Part shown: positions 14,263 to 15,322 of the stretch, in pieces
Position numbering within the stretch: the first letter of the stretch is position 1
How the letters are laid out: each line of letters opens with the position of its first letter
Origin: Pseudomonadota bacterium
GTDB lineage: Bacteria; Pseudomonadota; Alphaproteobacteria; JAAXGF01
Direction: 5' to 3'
Length of the DNA: 15,322 nt
Assembly: GCA_022563655.1 (NCBI GenBank)
Contig: JADFMW010000034.1
Location: 1 to 15,322, forward strand
Notes under the pieces: model-generated
Told to the model about the DNA's origin: nothing
What the model saw: only the letters and a program-made list of their open reading frames with translations
The model's database searches: none
Made by a program: the position numbers and the translations under genes

Positions 14263-14363
14263 CCTGCCTCCTTTATCGCATGCGTGTCGGGATTACATAC
14301 AGTAAAACATGTGCCCCGGCAGTCCAAATTCCAGCATCGGCGCAGCGATCCAGGGAGGCCAAG

Positions 14364-15215
14364 ATAGAAAACGGATTTTTCGACCAGACGGCGGTGCAAA
14401 GCGCGCTTCTGCCCGCTGTGCTGGGCTTTGTTCTGACCGGCGCCGTCCGCCTCGCCAATGGCCGCGATCATGGGCCGCGCGTGGCCGGCGCCGCCGTCGC
14501 CCTGAGCTTTGCCGCCGTTTATTTTCTGATTAACGGCGTCCCCTCCCTGCCGCCGCTTTCGCCGCTGGACAAGCTGGTTTATGGCGTCGCCGGCGGCCTG
14601 GTGCTCGGCTTTTTCCTCGATTTCACGCGCGTGGCGACCTTCCTGCGCTGGCTGCTCTTCCCCGCCGGTTTCGCCGCCCTGCTCTATTGGCTTGAGCGCC
14701 CGGGTGTGGAGAGCGCCGGCGCCTGGGCCTTGGCCGGACTCGGCGCGCTGTGGCTGGCCAGCGTCGCCGCCCTGTGGCGCCTTGAAGCGGAGCGCCAGGC
14801 GGGTCTCAATCCGGTGATCAAACTGTTGATCGCGGCGCTCGGCCTGGCGGCAGTGGCGATGCTGGGCGGTGCTTCCGTCATCGCCCATCTCTCCGTCGCC
14901 TTGGCCGCCGCGCTGTTCGGCTTCAGCCTTTGGAATTGGCCGACCAATGTCTTCCCCTATGGCGCCGCGCTGCTGATGGGCGCGGGCGGCGCGCTGTTCC
15001 TGCTCGCCTCGATCGCGGCGCTCTATGAAAAGGCGGTGAGCCTGCCGGCGCTGGCGCTCCTGCTGTTGGTCTTTTTCGCCGATCTCGCCGCCCGGCAAAT
15101 GTATCTTGGCGAGAGCCGCGCCGCCCGCGCGGCGGCGCCCATCGTGCTGGCGGCGGTATGCTGCGTGCCGGTGCTGGGCGCGGTTGCGCTGGCGCACTTC
15201 CTGGCCATTTCCTGA
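14364..15215 (+). CDS. Multi-pass membrane protein of unknown function
   Basis: About 283 residues, extremely Ala/Leu/Gly/Val-rich, with roughly nine hydrophobic segments, among them LLPAVLGFVLTGAVRLA, LVYGVAGGLVLGFFLDF, FLRWLLFPAGFAALLYWL, LLIAALGLAAVAMLGG, LALLLLVFFADLAA and VLAAVCCVPVLGAVALAHF. It is an integral inner-membrane protein with no recognised family; I see no transporter or enzyme motif. The frame is open from an ATG at 14280, but that codon lies on the fdhD ribosome-binding region and has no Shine-Dalgarno of its own. A strong GGGAGG (14353-14358) stands 5 nt before an ATA at 14364, so translation may begin there or at a GTG (14394). It is divergent from fdhD, so the two probably share a control region at 14263-14360. 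Confidence 0.7.
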   Translation: MENGFFDQTAVQSALLPAVLGFVLTGAVRLANGRDHGPRVAGAAVALSFAAVYFLINGVPSLPPLSPLDKLVYGVAGGLVLGFFLDFTRVATFLRWLLFPAGFAALLYWLERPGVESAGAWALAGLGALWLASVAALWRLEAERQAGLNPVIKLLIAALGLAAVAMLGGASVIAHLSVALAAALFGFSLWNWPTNVFPYGAALLMGAGGALFLLASIAALYEKAVSLPALALLLLVFFADLAARQMYLGESRAARAAAPIVLAAVCCVPVLGAVALAHFLAIS

Positions 15216-15230
15216 TCGTACCAATACCAC

Positions 15231-15250
15231 CGGATCATAAGAATGATCCG
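15231..15250 (+). terminator. Perfect 8-bp hairpin downstream of the membrane protein gene
   Basis: CGGATCAT (15231-15238) and ATGATCCG (15243-15250) form a perfect stem around an AAGA loop, 15 bp after the stop codon. It is followed by TTGT rather than a long U-tract. It may be a weak terminator, or a palindromic operator or REP-type repeat for a gene beyond the window. Confidence 0.4.
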
Positions 15251-15322
15251 TTGTATGCTCCCTCAATCGCCGGGCGGCCGCTTCCCTAGGCCTTGGCTGC
15301 CTCGCATAAGCTCGGGCGCTAC

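Noticed and set aside
12895..14367. A 490-codon plus-strand open frame.
   Set aside because: Antisense to mobA and fdhD, both of which have clear family motifs on the minus strand.

Overview
The window is GC-rich chromosomal DNA from a bacterium, most likely an alphaproteobacterium (Rhodospirillales/Rhizobiales-like). The evidence is a 49-residue Lys/Arg/Ala-rich protein of a kind seen in alphaproteobacteria, a divergent aspS/rnd pair, an AspRS with the His typical of non-discriminating enzymes, an fdhD-mobA pair whose FdhD has a rearranged cysteine pattern, and a glycosyltransferase/glycogen-debranching-type gene pair. No tRNA, rRNA, CRISPR array, intact transposon or phage gene was found.

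Layout. Positions 1-1300 are a decayed patch on the minus strand: an orphan C-terminal piece without a start (803-958), an intact VOC-family gene (324-773) and a C-terminal piece of a short-chain dehydrogenase (142-315). A lone plus-strand promoter and a 25-codon ORF lie beside it. Positions 1304-4627 hold a two-gene minus-strand operon: a family 4 glycosyltransferase followed by an amylo-alpha-1,6-glucosidase-type enzyme. Its long leader carries competing inverted repeats and a 27-bp tandem repeat. Positions 5094-6835 hold a HAD hydrolase (+) whose 3' end is tandemly duplicated, a small inverted-repeat element, and a convergent metallo-beta-lactamase-fold hydrolase broken by a frameshift. Positions 7108-8306 hold a DUF805 membrane protein (+), a possible structured RNA, the small charged protein (-) and a cold-shock protein (-).

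Positions 8661-11752 are housekeeping: aspS (-) and rnd (+), divergent, so tRNA charging and RNA processing share one intergenic promoter region. Positions 11888-12721 hold a putative hydro-lyase (DUF1445). The 930 bp containing it are bracketed by a 39-bp near-identical repeat that overlaps the stop codons of both rnd and this gene. Positions 12750-14262 are fdhD and mobA (-), overlapping by 11 bp; together they serve molybdenum cofactor sulfuration/insertion and its conversion to the guanine dinucleotide form for formate dehydrogenase-type enzymes. A divergent multi-pass membrane protein (about 14364-15215) closes the window and ends just before a perfect 8-bp palindrome.

No single unmistakable new system is visible. 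The best leads are the repeat bracketing DUF1445, the competing-hairpin leader of the glycosyltransferase operon, the pseudoknot-like sequence at 7617-7693, the FdhD cysteine rearrangement, and a clear pattern of short perfect tandem duplications across the window.
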